In this document: in pieces, positions 10,856 to 21,389 of the stretch
Layout of the letters: the number at the start of each line of letters is the position of its first letter
How positions within the stretch are numbered: position 1 is the stretch's first letter
Assembly (NCBI RefSeq): GCF_014897985.1
Contig: NZ_JABUZA010000021.1
Coordinates: forward strand, 1-64,000
DNA length: 64,000 nt
Origin: Halomonas colorata
Lineage (GTDB): Bacteria; Pseudomonadota; Gammaproteobacteria; Pseudomonadales; Halomonadaceae
Direction of reading: 5' to 3'
Position numbers and translations under genes: made by a program
Notes under the pieces: model-generated
Database searches by the model: none
Seen by the model: only the letters and a program-made list of their open reading frames with translations
Told to the model about the DNA's origin: nothing

Positions 10856-13800
10856 CTATTGCTGCTTATAAATTACAGGGTTGCCTTGGCGGGAGAAGGT
10901 GTAAATCAAATCCACCGCCTGATTAGCACCTGACACAGCCTGTACATATAGATTACGCCATAGCGTATAACGTAACGTTAGTTCGGCAATCGGTGAGAAA
11001 ATTCCCACCCCATAGCTAATACGCAGATCATCGGATAGTTGACCACTCAAGGCTACCTGACTGTCATCCCCTACACCGGTCGTATCCAGTGCCAGGTCAT
11101 CGATACCAAACGCTTCACCAATGGAGCCAACAGCTCCACCCGTGCGGCCCAGTGACATGCCAATCAAGGCTGTGGTCAGGGCACTGTCCATACCGCCGCT
11201 GGAATCTGATGCTCGACCTCTTAATAGATACGAGAGGGCCTGGTTTTCAGGCATTGAAGGCTCCGAGAAAATCGTCACGTTGGGTTCTTCAGCGCTACCC
11301 GTTACGCGTAGTCCTGCAATGACATCGTCTGCGGTCACGTCCGGATTACGGATAGCTTCGAAATCAAGAGATGGCAGCGACGGCGGGCCGCTAAACAGTA
11401 GCTGGCCGCGTCGGATCAATAGGTCCTGGCCAAAGGCCTGGAAACGGCCATCAACGAGATTTACATCGCCAAACAGCTGAAGCCCGCCGCTGTCTTGGCG
11501 GATTTCCAGCGTGCCACCCAAGCCTGATTCAAGCCCATAGGCCGAAATTAGCATGTCTCTGCCCAGCGTCAAGGTGATCAGAACATCTAGCTCCATACCC
11601 GCTTGAGCTAACTCATCGGCGGCACTTGGCCCGCCATTTTCAGCCACGCGCCGCGCTTCTTCTTCAGCTTCGCGATCCTCGCGCTCGGTAATAATGATTT
11701 CATCCGAGCTGGGTTCAATCGCAGAGGAGGACTTTGAGCCAATCTCGAGCCGCGCCCAGGGTAAGTCGACATTACCCCGCACCTGGAGTAGTTCTGGCGT
11801 AATGCGTACTCGAATATCCGGTGCGGCCTCTAATCGGCCAAACTGGGGCAATACCAACAGTAACGGCTCTTGCGTGGCGTTCAAGTCGATCCCAATCCGC
11901 CAGTCGTCCGCGCCGGGCCAATAGGCGTCCCCGGTAATGTTCAGTCGGCCACGCTCGGCCGCCACGAAGCCATTAATATCCCCTTGCTCACCATCAAACG
12001 AGAGGGCTAACTCGCCATCGCGTACATCAACAGGAATATCGGGGCCGTGAACGCGCAACCCACGTAGTGCCAACGTGCCCTGCAAATCCGGCTGGCTGGT
12101 GGTGCCGCCAATCTGCACTCGGCCGTTTAGTTCACCCTCAAGACTATCCATGCTCACGACCATAGGACGATAAGGGGCAAGAGAGAGATTGTTGGCTAGC
12201 AGCTCGCCATCTAACGTGCCTCGTCCAAGCGGGTCATTGAGCGACAGGTTAAGCCTTAAATCGCCCGCTTCAGAGAACGATAGGACTATGTTGGTATCCG
12301 CCTGTGCCTGGTTCGCCTGAAGGTTTGCATCCAGATTAATAACCGGCAGTTGAACAGGCTGCCCATAATCGTTGATCGCGGTAATCGCAAGCTCACTAAG
12401 CACTTGAACATCGGCCTGCCAGCGTGCGCCTCCTTGGCGCCAATCAACGACCATGTCCGCCGTTGTATCCCCCTCGAACGACCACTCTTCAGGTAAGAAA
12501 GGTTCGAGCATCTCCATAGGCACTTCGCGTACGGTTAATACCGCACGCCCCTGGTCGGGGGAAGCATTGATCGGTTCCTGAGAGCAGACCAGACCGCCCT
12601 CTTCACGCCGTAAGCAGAAAGGCGACAGGCGTGCCTGCCCATTAGCCAGGTTGTAACTCAAATCAAGCGGCGCCTCCAGACGAATATTGCCCGCTTCTGA
12701 GTCAATTTCCAGAGGAGTTAGCCGGCCTTGATACTGCTGACCCTGTTGATTGAATCGCCCGTCCAGCGCTAATAGGGCTCGGCTAAGGGGGCTATCAGGC
12801 TGTCCCTGCACATTCACTTCCAGACGGTGTTGAGACAGCCGCCCTGTCAAATTCAGGTCGGCAGAGGATAGCCGTTGGCCGCCTGCAAGAATTTCCTGCA
12901 GGCCAAGCTGAATATCTAGCCTTGGGTCTTCAAGCCCCTGCACATTGGCATTCATCGATAGCCGTTCTACGCGGTTATCCGCAAAGCGCAGGTCGCGCCC
13001 CGATAGATCGGCAAGCAGCGCTGGCTGCTCGAAGCTACCGCTTGCCTGTAGATTGCCGGTTAAAGTACCCGCCAAGTCAGGCGATAAGGTACTTAACTCC
13101 CGCAGGTCTATGTCGGCATTTAATGACATTGTCTGCTCGCTAAGCTGCCCTGACGCTTGAAGGCGGTTATTCCCCTGAGTGAATAACAGCTCGTGGATAT
13201 CCACTTCTAAATTGCTGTTAGCGTCAAGCGCTGCCTGCAGCGTTAATGGGTAATCGCGCAGCTCACCTTCAATGTCGATATCCGCAATGCTAACGGACCA
13301 CAGATCACCTAGCTGGCGCACGTTCAGATCAATATCGCCGGTTAAATTGCCGTCCATCTGATCAACAAAGTGGGCCGGATCAAATCGATCAAGGCGTATG
13401 CGGGTATCAATGGTTAGAGGAGCCAGCCAATCGATGCGCCCTTCACTACGCAGCGTGCTTTCCTCGACTTGTAGCGCTAAAGGGGCCCAGCGGAAATGGC
13501 TAAAGTCGCCATCGCCGTTAAGCGTTATCTGGGTAGGCGGCAACTGTGGCCCTTGTGCCTGAAGGCTGACCTCGGCACGGTAGGCTTCCAGGCTACCCGC
13601 AACCGTCAGGTCAACCGCTTCCACCACGTAGGGTTCATTGGTGTTTTCGCCCTCCGTCTGTGGCTCCTCCGTTAGCGGCCATTGTAAGCGCTCGCTTTGT
13701 AAGCGAACCTGAAAGGGTAAATCCGGTGCCAAGGCATCTATTTGCGCATTAAGAGAGGCAGCTACCACGCCTGCAGCATTCAGCTCAGCCTGCAGGTTAT

Positions 13801-14872
13801 TGAGTGGCCCGGAGAGGTCGAGCACAAGCGTTTCGCCACTTAACGCGGGGAATAACTCGGGCAAAAACAGCTCAGCATTTAACTGCGCTTCTAACGGATA
13901 ATTGCCCGTCAGGTTAGCGTTACCCACAAGCGTTGCCTGAACATCGTCAGTCACTACTTCGAAGGTGTCGATTGCCACTTGGCTTTCCTGGGTGCTGCCC
14001 GCTAGCTGTAGCCGCTCAATAGAGTATTCGAAGGCACCTTCAAAATTTACATCGGTGACGGTCAGGTCGCTAACCTCTACATCAACCGGCAGTACTATCT
14101 CAGGTAAGGTAATCGGCTCGCGCGCGGCTAAACGCTCGTTGACAGGAACTGCTTGTGACGCATCTTCTTGGGGCTGGGTAATGGAAATAGCACCATCAAT
14201 CCCTTCAGCGGTTAACGGCGTCTGCGTATCCTGAGTGAGCTGTACGCCAGGCGATGGCGGTAAATAAACGCTTAGCTGATCGAGGCGAGTCGGTGCTAAC
14301 GCCACCTGACTTTGTTCAGCGGTGGCCGAGGATTCAAACGATACCCAGTTGATATGCGTTCCATCCGCAAGCTGAACATCGACATTGTCTAGACGGACAG
14401 AACGCAGCTCAATGGGAAAAGGCAAATGCAGCCTGAAGGGATCACCCGAATCCTGGGGCGGCTCTTCAGGTGTATCGCTGGCGCTTAAACGAATGTCTGC
14501 CCCATCAACCTGCAGGGTATCCAGACACAGTCGCCCTGAAAGCACGCAGTCATCGGCCCAGGCAAGCTCCAGGTCATCAATGACTACCCTGATATTGCCT
14601 AGCTCAAGGTGAAAGCCTTGTAGCGTGAATTGATCGAGAAGCGCGCCATCCTGATGTTCAAATGAAAAATAGCCGCGCTGTTCCCCCTGAGAAAACAGTA
14701 CCCCTGTTCCCCAGGGAGATAACGCTGTACCCAGCAGTACTGCGATTAAACCAAACAGCCAGAGTGGCAGCACGATAACCAGACGTACCAAGCTCCATAT
14801 CAATAGCCACACACGATGGCGTGGTGAGTATTGATGGCGCGGCGTGGCGGTAGAAGATTCAACCTGAGACAA
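10856..14872 (-). CDS. tamB: Translocation and assembly module subunit TamB
   Basis: Very large inner-membrane-anchored periplasmic protein that works with TamA in outer-membrane protein insertion and, as an AsmA-like bridge, in lipid transport. An N-terminal membrane anchor (about residues 25-50) precedes about 1,000 residues of beta-rich AsmA-like repeats and a C-terminal TamB (DUF490) domain. No ATG is near; the start is TTG at 14872 with AGGAG six bases upstream. The 1,338 residues are normal for the family. It begins 9 bases after the tamA stop. Confidence 0.93.
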   Translation of the reverse strand: MSQVESSTATPRHQYSPRHRVWLLIWSLVRLVIVLPLWLFGLIAVLLGTALSPWGTGVLFSQGEQRGYFSFEHQDGALLDQFTLQGFHLELGNIRVVIDDLELAWADDCVLSGRLCLDTLQVDGADIRLSASDTPEEPPQDSGDPFRLHLPFPIELRSVRLDNVDVQLADGTHINWVSFESSATAEQSQVALAPTRLDQLSVYLPPSPGVQLTQDTQTPLTAEGIDGAISITQPQEDASQAVPVNERLAAREPITLPEIVLPVDVEVSDLTVTDVNFEGAFEYSIERLQLAGSTQESQVAIDTFEVVTDDVQATLVGNANLTGNYPLEAQLNAELFLPELFPALSGETLVLDLSGPLNNLQAELNAAGVVAASLNAQIDALAPDLPFQVRLQSERLQWPLTEEPQTEGENTNEPYVVEAVDLTVAGSLEAYRAEVSLQAQGPQLPPTQITLNGDGDFSHFRWAPLALQVEESTLRSEGRIDWLAPLTIDTRIRLDRFDPAHFVDQMDGNLTGDIDLNVRQLGDLWSVSIADIDIEGELRDYPLTLQAALDANSNLEVDIHELLFTQGNNRLQASGQLSEQTMSLNADIDLRELSTLSPDLAGTLTGNLQASGSFEQPALLADLSGRDLRFADNRVERLSMNANVQGLEDPRLDIQLGLQEILAGGQRLSSADLNLTGRLSQHRLEVNVQGQPDSPLSRALLALDGRFNQQGQQYQGRLTPLEIDSEAGNIRLEAPLDLSYNLANGQARLSPFCLRREEGGLVCSQEPINASPDQGRAVLTVREVPMEMLEPFLPEEWSFEGDTTADMVVDWRQGGARWQADVQVLSELAITAINDYGQPVQLPVINLDANLQANQAQADTNIVLSFSEAGDLRLNLSLNDPLGRGTLDGELLANNLSLAPYRPMVVSMDSLEGELNGRVQIGGTTSQPDLQGTLALRGLRVHGPDIPVDVRDGELALSFDGEQGDINGFVAAERGRLNITGDAYWPGADDWRIGIDLNATQEPLLLVLPQFGRLEAAPDIRVRITPELLQVRGNVDLPWARLEIGSKSSSAIEPSSDEIIITEREDREAEEEARRVAENGGPSAADELAQAGMELDVLITLTLGRDMLISAYGLESGLGGTLEIRQDSGGLQLFGDVNLVDGRFQAFGQDLLIRRGQLLFSGPPSLPSLDFEAIRNPDVTADDVIAGLRVTGSAEEPNVTIFSEPSMPENQALSYLLRGRASDSSGGMDSALTTALIGMSLGRTGGAVGSIGEAFGIDDLALDTTGVGDDSQVALSGQLSDDLRISYGVGIFSPIAELTLRYTLWRNLYVQAVSGANQAVDLIYTFSRQGNPVIYKQQ

Positions 14873-14881
14873 AGCGTGCTC

Positions 14882-16732
14882 CTAGAATTCCGGGCCGATG
14901 GAGAAATGCAGACGAAACGCATCTTCATGATCGAAGGGATGTGCTACGTCCAGGCGAATAGGCCCCACGGGCGATATCCAGCGGACGCCTACCCCGGCTC
15001 CGGTTTTTAAATCATTCGGCCCCCAGTTATCGAAAGCATCGCCGGTATCGATAAATGTAGCTCCCCACCAGTTTTCTCTAACACGGCGCTGGTACTCAAG
15101 GCTTGAGGTAATCATCTGTTGGCCGCCGCGTAGCCGACCATCGGCATTACGTGGAGAAAGGCTTTCATAAGAGTAGCCGCGCACGCTGCGATCACCGCCT
15201 GCAAAGAAACGCAGTGACGGTGGCAGTTTGGAAAAATCGTCGGTTTCAATCGCACCAATACTCAAGCGGGCAGAAAAGCGGTTGTCGTTGTTGATGGTGC
15301 GTATCCACTCCGTATCGCCTGTTACACGCGTAAACTTGGCGTCCGAGCCCCAGATTCTGTCCGAATATTCGACTGAAAGCTGCTGACGGTCGCCCCAGAG
15401 AGGAAACCGCTGCGGGCGGGTACGCGTACGCGACCATTGAATACCTGGGTAAAAGAGCCACACCTCATCGGCCTCACCGCCTTGGGTAAAGTCTTCATAG
15501 GTAGTCCGGAAATACAGCGTTTGTACCCAATCGTTTTCAAATTGCCAACGGCGAGCCACTTCAACAGAGCCTTCCAGCGACTGAGTGTCGCTATCGTCGA
15601 TATTACGGATCCCGTACTGCAACCGGTAACTATCGCGCAGTGGATCTTCAAGCGGAATGTTGTATACCCCAGTGAAACGTTGCTCGGGCGCGGAGAGATA
15701 AAGGTCGTGATCAAGGCTGTGGCCTAAGCTGTTAATCCACGGCTGATGCCAGCTAAAACGCAAGCGTGGACCTACATCGGTTGCATAGCCGATACCCACT
15801 TCAAACTGATGGCGATCGGCAGGCTCAACGCTTACATCAATGGGTAGCGTAGTATTGTCACGCTTATTGATGTTCAGTACGCTTAACAAAGCTGCGCTGC
15901 TGATCAGTGGCCGCTGAGGTTGAGAGGCAGTGGCCTCGCTAAACCAGGGATCACCGCCCCCTGGAGGGGTAATAGTAAGTTCTTGGGCCGTTTCCAAGCG
16001 TGGGCGTACGGTAACGGACTTAAACCAACCGGTTTCTCCAAGGCGCTGATTATAAGTGGCCAATGATTCTGCCAGGTAGGGATCATTTTCTTCAAAGGTT
16101 TGCATCTGCTGCAAACGGTCGGGATCGATATGGCTACCGGTAATATTTACCCTGCCAAACCGGTAACGGGTTCCGCTATCGAAATCCATATAAAGTCGGG
16201 CACTTTGCAGATAAGGGCGCACTTCCATACGTCGATCTGTAAAGCCCCAGTCAAAATAACCGCGCTCAATGGCAAGCCCTGCAAATTGGGTCCGTAAACG
16301 ATCCCAGGGGGCATGACGCAACGGATCACCCTCGCTTAAGGGAAAATTATCCAAGGCTTCTTGAAAAGGCGGGTCGTCTTGAGCATCGCCTTCGATATTG
16401 ATCGATAGCACTTCAATTTCAACACGCGGGCCAGGCTCAATCGTTAGCCTGATAGGTGGCGTAAGTTCAATGGTAATATCCGGCTCATAGTAACCAAAGA
16501 CACGCAGGGCTTCTTGCGTGCGGCTACGTATCTCGGCTTCCAGGCGCACATCGGTATATTGCTCAGCGTCAATATTCTCCAGATATGCACTCACGTTTGC
16601 CTCAACATCGCCATCGATGCCACTGATGTCGGCAGTGAGCGCCCATGCGGGCATCACACTCGCCGCGCATAGCGGTAATATGATAAAACAAGCCACCTGA
16701 GTGGCGGAACGCCATCGCCGTTGTCTTCCCAT
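14882..16732 (-). CDS. tamA: Translocation and assembly module subunit TamA (Omp85 family)
   Basis: Outer-membrane beta-barrel protein of the BamA/Omp85 superfamily, partner of TamB. A signal peptide probably ends at AWA, followed by POTRA domains (to about residue 270) and a 16-strand barrel with a typical terminal phenylalanine (SIGPEF). The RxRGY-type barrel motif is seen as RSVRGYSYESL. RBS AGGGA precedes the ATG at 16732. The length, 616 residues, is typical. Confidence 0.94.
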   Translation of the reverse strand: MGRQRRWRSATQVACFIILPLCAASVMPAWALTADISGIDGDVEANVSAYLENIDAEQYTDVRLEAEIRSRTQEALRVFGYYEPDITIELTPPIRLTIEPGPRVEIEVLSINIEGDAQDDPPFQEALDNFPLSEGDPLRHAPWDRLRTQFAGLAIERGYFDWGFTDRRMEVRPYLQSARLYMDFDSGTRYRFGRVNITGSHIDPDRLQQMQTFEENDPYLAESLATYNQRLGETGWFKSVTVRPRLETAQELTITPPGGGDPWFSEATASQPQRPLISSAALLSVLNINKRDNTTLPIDVSVEPADRHQFEVGIGYATDVGPRLRFSWHQPWINSLGHSLDHDLYLSAPEQRFTGVYNIPLEDPLRDSYRLQYGIRNIDDSDTQSLEGSVEVARRWQFENDWVQTLYFRTTYEDFTQGGEADEVWLFYPGIQWSRTRTRPQRFPLWGDRQQLSVEYSDRIWGSDAKFTRVTGDTEWIRTINNDNRFSARLSIGAIETDDFSKLPPSLRFFAGGDRSVRGYSYESLSPRNADGRLRGGQQMITSSLEYQRRVRENWWGATFIDTGDAFDNWGPNDLKTGAGVGVRWISPVGPIRLDVAHPFDHEDAFRLHFSIGPEF

Positions 16733-16785
16733 ACATAAAATCCCTAATAAATCAGCGACTCAGAGCTGTTTTGTTACGTAACCTA

Positions 16786-17616
16786 TTACCGAAGCATTTC
16801 TATTTGAGCACTAAACGCTAATTGAGCTTGGCGAATCTGGCGTATATCGCTTTCAAGAGCCGCTAAACGTTGACTCCACTGTTGTTCAAATGCTGCCATC
16901 TCTTCATTATTAGCCGAGGCTGACTCTAACTGTAGCGTATTTAGCTCAGTTTCTAGCATATTAAAGCGCTCATTCATGGCCTCATTCTGGGCATCCAGCC
17001 GCTCGTCTAACGTTTGGCTCAACTGGTTGGACTGCTCTTCAATTGAGGTTAGCTGTTGCGTTGTGATCTGCTCCAGATAATTGACTTCTTCAACAAGATT
17101 CTGTCGCCCCGTCGTGCCCGCCTGCTCAAGCGCATCTAGCGAGCTACTCAGCGCCGCTAATTGACTGTCGCGTAAGGCAGCCTGCTCCTGATATTGACTA
17201 AGGCGCTGTGAAAAGGTTGCCATAGTTTCACTGGAAGCTTGATCCTCATTATCAGTAAGCACGCCGTAAAGCTCTTCTCGAGTATTCGTCAAGGCTATAG
17301 AAAGCTGCTCTTGCTCTTGAAAAAGTGTCGACATCTGAGCTTGTACAAAGGTTATCGTATCTTGTACGTCAGTGTCACCCGACTCCAGCCGAGCATGAAC
17401 ATTAGATACCTCACCACTCACCCGATGAAGCTCGGATTGAAGACGCTCACGTTCTAACCACAGCCCAACCGAGGCGGCGGCGAGTAAAGCAAACAGCAGG
17501 AATATCCCAAGCCATAATGGCCACACAGCCGGGCCTTTACGGTGGCGTAAATGCTGGACCGTTAAGCTTTGGTCCACATCGGGAACAATTCGCTGAGAAG
17601 GCGTCGAATTGGGCAT
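16786..17616 (-). CDS. Membrane-anchored coiled-coil protein of unknown function
   Basis: Not a family I recognise. A cytoplasmic N-terminus of about 30 residues is followed by one membrane helix (about 33-52, rich in L and A) and then about 210 residues, rich in Q, E and L, that read as long coiled coil. There is no enzyme motif. Topology suggests a periplasmic coiled coil. Its GAGGAA ribosome site overlaps the stop codon of the upstream dehydrogenase-like gene, implying translational coupling, and tamA follows within 54 bases. The envelope context suggests a structural or scaffold role; this is inference. Confidence 0.75.
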   Translation of the reverse strand: MPNSTPSQRIVPDVDQSLTVQHLRHRKGPAVWPLWLGIFLLFALLAAASVGLWLERERLQSELHRVSGEVSNVHARLESGDTDVQDTITFVQAQMSTLFQEQEQLSIALTNTREELYGVLTDNEDQASSETMATFSQRLSQYQEQAALRDSQLAALSSSLDALEQAGTTGRQNLVEEVNYLEQITTQQLTSIEEQSNQLSQTLDERLDAQNEAMNERFNMLETELNTLQLESASANNEEMAAFEQQWSQRLAALESDIRQIRQAQLAFSAQIEMLR

Positions 17617-17625
17617 GGCGTTTCC

Positions 17626-18918
17626 TCAAAAAGACGTAGGGTCGGCGCGACGACCAATACCACGGTACTTTAACCCGCAGCTGGCAACAAATGTAGGGTC
17701 GTAAATATTTCGCCCGTCTAACACTAACTTAGCACTAAGTAACGCGGCCAACCGATGCCAGTCTGGGTTCCAGTAGGGCTTCCACTCGGTCACAAGCATT
17801 AATGCATCGGCGCCTTCGCAGGCTTCATAAGGGTCCTGGTCGAACGTATGCAGGTCTTCCCGATAGCCGACTTCCTGATGCAGGGCCGCCGTCGCCGCTG
17901 GGTCATGTAGCCTTACCTTAACGCCCTGTGCCCAGAGTGCTTCCAGAAGTGTCAATACGGGGGCGTGATCAATACGTGCCGTTCCGGGTTTAAATGCCGC
18001 CCCCCAAATAGCCACCGTTTTACCCTCAAGCTGGCCCTCAAAGTGGCTCCAAAGCTTGCGAAACAGGGTCTCTTTTTTCTGCTCGTTGATATCCATGACT
18101 TGTTCAAGCAGAGCAGAATAACGTCCGCTTTTGGATTGGACGTCTGCCAAGCGCATTAAATCGCGAGAGAAGTTAGGGCCGCCAAAGCCACAACCGGGGT
18201 ATAAATATTCAAAACCAATGCGCGTATCGGCGCCCATGCCCTGACGTACATGTTCGACATCAACGCCTAACGTGTCTGCCAAACCGGCGATTTCATTCAT
18301 ATAGCTAATACGCGTGGCCAGCATGCCATTAATGGCCAGCTTAGTAAGTTCGGCTGCCCGGCGCGGCATAGGTTGAAACACTTCTTGGCGTCGATTAAAA
18401 GCACGCAAAAGCTCGCGTATTACATGTTCGCCCTGTGCGTCATCGCAACCCAGTAGCCAACGCGTTGGCCGAGTAAAGGAAGCCCAGGCGCGACCTTCTT
18501 CTAGCGTGTCAGGTAAGGCAACGCTGCTATGCTGGTCTTGCATTAAATCGTGTAAACGCTCCGTTTCACCCACCGGGAACGTTGAGTTATTGACTAGAAC
18601 GGCGCCTTGCTGAACGTTGAGGTCTGGCTGCTGAAGTAGCGTGCTGGCCGCATTACGCTGGCTTGGGGAAAGTGCAAGCCAGATAACATCGGCGGGAGAC
18701 GCCTGCGCTATATTATCAATAAGTTCCAGCGTACCATCGGTCAGGCCTTGCTCAATATGCGGCATTAATTCAGGTTCACGACGAAGCCAGTCAACTTGAG
18801 AAAGCACCGTCCAAGGGGCGCTTTCGTGGGGTAGCCACTGAACCTGATGGCCTACCCAGGCTAACGCAGCAGCAGCGGTCACAGCACTTAACTCGCTGCC
18901 ATAAAGTAATACTCGCAT
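17626..18918 (-). CDS. UDP-glucose/GDP-mannose dehydrogenase family protein, catalytic Cys missing
   Basis: The three-domain layout of nucleotide-sugar dehydrogenases is clear: a Rossmann-like N-terminus, a central ELTKLAINGM helix (K193, N197), DTRIG, and a C-terminal AFKPGTARIDHAP segment. Key residues have changed. The expected catalytic Cys is N249 (GFGGPNFSRD instead of GYGGxCFPKD), the next K is R252, and the NAD glycine motif reads GSELSA rather than GxGxxG. It may be inactive or act on something else. First gene of a unit with the coiled-coil gene, tamA, tamB and msrA. Confidence 0.8.
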   Translation of the reverse strand: MRVLLYGSELSAVTAAAALAWVGHQVQWLPHESAPWTVLSQVDWLRREPELMPHIEQGLTDGTLELIDNIAQASPADVIWLALSPSQRNAASTLLQQPDLNVQQGAVLVNNSTFPVGETERLHDLMQDQHSSVALPDTLEEGRAWASFTRPTRWLLGCDDAQGEHVIRELLRAFNRRQEVFQPMPRRAAELTKLAINGMLATRISYMNEIAGLADTLGVDVEHVRQGMGADTRIGFEYLYPGCGFGGPNFSRDLMRLADVQSKSGRYSALLEQVMDINEQKKETLFRKLWSHFEGQLEGKTVAIWGAAFKPGTARIDHAPVLTLLEALWAQGVKVRLHDPAATAALHQEVGYREDLHTFDQDPYEACEGADALMLVTEWKPYWNPDWHRLAALLSAKLVLDGRNIYDPTFVASCGLKYRGIGRRADPTSF

Positions 18919-19035
18919 TTACCAGACTCCTTGCGCGACGGAAAAGCGAGAAAGTATCGCCATGAAATTCATACAATGGTCCTTTTCATGCGTTCTGACC
19001 CAGGAGTGGTTAGAATGCCCATAATACTGAACGAT

Positions 19036-19052
19036 TGAGTGGATACCACTCA
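19036..19052. other. Inverted repeat in the divergent region before ubiG
   Basis: TGAGTGG-ATA-CCACTCA, 7-bp arms with a 3-base centre, followed by the palindrome TTGACGTCAA at 19058-19067. It lies between the divergent dehydrogenase-like gene and ubiG and is a possible operator. Confidence 0.4.
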
Positions 19053-19126
19053 CCACTTGACGTCAACACCCAGGCTGGATGGAAAAAGTAATCATCCATT
19101 GCTGATTGAATATGGGAGCCAAACAC

Positions 19127-19870
19127 ATGCAAGCGACACCTCAGGATAGCACTGCTGGCCACTATCAAGGCAACGTCGATGCAGCGGAAGTTGCTAAATT
19201 TGAAGCACTTGCTAGCCGCTGGTGGGATCCTAAAAGCGAATTTAAACCGCTGCATGATATTAATCCACTGCGCCTGAACTTCATTGACGCTCGCGCGGGC
19301 CTTGCGGGCAAAAAGATACTGGATGTTGGCTGTGGCGGCGGCATCTTAAGTGAGTCCATGGCGCATCGCGGTGCCGATGTAACGGGTATCGACCTTGGCG
19401 AAGCACCGCTTGGCGTGGCCAGACTGCATGCTGAAGAGAGCGGCGTCTCTGTGGACTATCAACATATTAGCGTTGAAGCATTAGCGGCCCAGAAGCCGGG
19501 CCATTTTGATGTAGTGACCTGTATGGAAATGCTGGAGCACGTGCCCGACCCTGCCTCGGTTATCCGTGCGTGCTGTGCCTTGGTGCGCCCGGGTGGCTAT
19601 GTATTTTTCTCCACGCTAAACCGTACGCCCAAGTCTTACGCCTTTGCGATTTTAGGCGCGGAATATGTTTTGAAGCTGCTGCCGCGTGGAACCCATGACT
19701 ATGCCAAATTTATTCGCCCCTCAGAAATGGCCGCCTGGTCGCGTCAGGTTGGGTTAGAAGTGCGTGAGCAAACGGGATTGACTTATAACCCTCTCACTCG
19801 CCGCTACCGCTTGGTGTCTGATGACGTCTCGGTTAACTATATGATGTATTGCCGCAAAGTGAGCCAATAG
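19127..19870 (+). CDS. ubiG: Ubiquinone biosynthesis O-methyltransferase
   Basis: SAM-dependent enzyme catalysing both O-methylations in ubiquinone synthesis. The SAM motif is [12 protein letters not shown], with EMLEHV and the family segment [11 protein letters not shown] near the N-terminus. I chose ATG 19127, eight bases after GGGAG; a frame from 19106 adds seven unconserved residues. The stop is followed immediately by mupP. Confidence 0.95.
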   Translation: MQATPQDSTAGHYQGNVDAAEVAKFEALASRWWDPKSEFKPLHDINPLRLNFIDARAGLAGKKILDVGCGGGILSESMAHRGADVTGIDLGEAPLGVARLHAEESGVSVDYQHISVEALAAQKPGHFDVVTCMEMLEHVPDPASVIRACCALVRPGGYVFFSTLNRTPKSYAFAILGAEYVLKLLPRGTHDYAKFIRPSEMAAWSRQVGLEVREQTGLTYNPLTRRYRLVSDDVSVNYMMYCRKVSQ

Positions 19871-20545
19871 ATGTCGACCACTGCACCACTAGCCATTCTG
19901 TTTGATCTTGATGGCACGTTAGTCGATACCGCGCCCGACTTGGCACAGGCAACCAACGTATTGCGCGAGCATCACGGGCTGGCGCCGCTGCCCTATGAAC
20001 AGATTCGCAGACAGGTTTCTAACGGAGGAAGCGCGCTGGTGACGCTGGCGCTGGGGCTTAAACTTGGGGCTCCTGAACACGATACGGCGCGTCAGTTTCT
20101 GCTGGATACCTATGAGCAAGCCGTGGCGGTACAGAGCCAGGTATTTGATCCGCTGAATCAATGGTTGATTGAATGGCATGGCAACCAGCGGCTATGGGGC
20201 ATTGTTACCAACAAACCACGCCGCTATACCGAGCCGCTATTAGCCGCCTTGGCACTAGAGCCGGGTGCACTGCTGTGCGCGGATGATCTAAGTGTCAAAA
20301 AACCTGATCCTGAACCCTTATGGGAGGCAGCACGCCGTTTGGGAGTTGCACCTAATCAGTGCTGGTATGTCGGCGATCATGTGCGGGATATGCAGGCCGC
20401 AAAAGCCGCCGGCATGACGGCCGTTGCGGTGGGCTACGGATACATTAGCGAAGAAGATGACTATCGTCAGTGGCCAGCGGATCTTTGGTTTGAAAAGTGC
20501 TCAACGCTAGTCGAAGCATTAAACGCATTCAACATCACGTCCTAA
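19871..20545 (+). CDS. mupP: HAD phosphatase, probable N-acetylmuramic acid 6-phosphate phosphatase (MupP)
   Basis: HAD superfamily with the nucleophile motif FDLDGTLVDT, a TNKP motif II, K in KKPDPEP and the acidic motif GDHVRDMQAA. Sequence alone also fits phosphoglycolate phosphatase (Gph). The position directly after ubiG and beside a yciK-like gene matches the Pseudomonas mupP locus, where the enzyme makes N-acetylmuramate for cell-wall recycling. TAG of ubiG and ATG are adjacent. Its partners amgK and murU are not in the window. Confidence 0.75.
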   Translation: MSTTAPLAILFDLDGTLVDTAPDLAQATNVLREHHGLAPLPYEQIRRQVSNGGSALVTLALGLKLGAPEHDTARQFLLDTYEQAVAVQSQVFDPLNQWLIEWHGNQRLWGIVTNKPRRYTEPLLAALALEPGALLCADDLSVKKPDPEPLWEAARRLGVAPNQCWYVGDHVRDMQAAKAAGMTAVAVGYGYISEEDDYRQWPADLWFEKCSTLVEALNAFNITS

Positions 20546-20597
20546 GAAGGCAAACGTAAGAAGGCCAACATCTGTTTAACCGCTGGGCTCATAAGAT

Positions 20598-21359
20598 TTA
20601 TGCGCGTGGCGGTTGAGCATCAAATTTCTGCCCGCTAATACCAGTACTCGCCGGCCCCATTAGCCATAAATAGGTAGGCATGATGTCTTCAGGGGTACGT
20701 AAGGTGTCGGGGTCTTCACCTGGATAGGCGCTTTGGCGCATTTGCGTACGTGTGGCTCCAGGGTTCAGCGTGTTGATACGTATATTAGCCTGACTTTCGA
20801 ACTCATCGGCTATCACTTCCACAAACCCTTCTGTCGCAAACTTAGAAACCGAGTAGGCTCCCCAGTAGGCACGCCCTTTTCGCCCTACGCTTGATGATGT
20901 GAAAATAACCGAGGCATCCTGTGACTGCTGAAGCAGGGGTAACAGTGCCTGGGTCATCCAGATTGGTCCGTTAATGTTGACCTGCATGACCTGCTCCCAT
21001 AACTCTGGGTCATACTGTTCAAACGGTGTAATACGACCTAGGAGCCCCGCGTTATGCAGCAGCCCATCCAAACGGCCAAATTCCTTATCGAGCGTGCTTG
21101 CCATATCGTGAAAGTCATCAAGCGTAGCACCTTCGAAATTAAGCGGAAAAATAGCCGGCTGTGGCCCCCCCGCCGCTTCTATTTCGTCATAAACCCGCTC
21201 TAACTTTTCGATGGTGCGACCCAGTAAAATCACGGTTGCCCCATGGCGTGCATAGCTTAACGCTGCCGTACGGCCAATCCCATCACCGGCCCCGGTTACC
21301 AGTATGATGCGGTTCTCAAGCAAATCAGGCGATGCTTGATAGTCGATTTTGCAGCTCAT
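20598..21359 (-). CDS. yciK: YciK-type short-chain dehydrogenase
   Basis: Classical SDR of 253 residues with the NAD(P) motif TGAGDGIG, NAG in LHNAG, and catalytic S-Y-K (SSSVGRK then YSVSKFA). It is close to E. coli YciK, whose physiological substrate is not settled. It converges on mupP with a 52-base gap that holds no clear terminator. RBS TAGGA lies before the ATG. Confidence 0.88.
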   Translation of the reverse strand: MSCKIDYQASPDLLENRIILVTGAGDGIGRTAALSYARHGATVILLGRTIEKLERVYDEIEAAGGPQPAIFPLNFEGATLDDFHDMASTLDKEFGRLDGLLHNAGLLGRITPFEQYDPELWEQVMQVNINGPIWMTQALLPLLQQSQDASVIFTSSSVGRKGRAYWGAYSVSKFATEGFVEVIADEFESQANIRINTLNPGATRTQMRQSAYPGEDPDTLRTPEDIMPTYLWLMGPASTGISGQKFDAQPPRA

Positions 21360-21389
21360 GATACGTCCTAACCAACTTAAAATGCGTTG

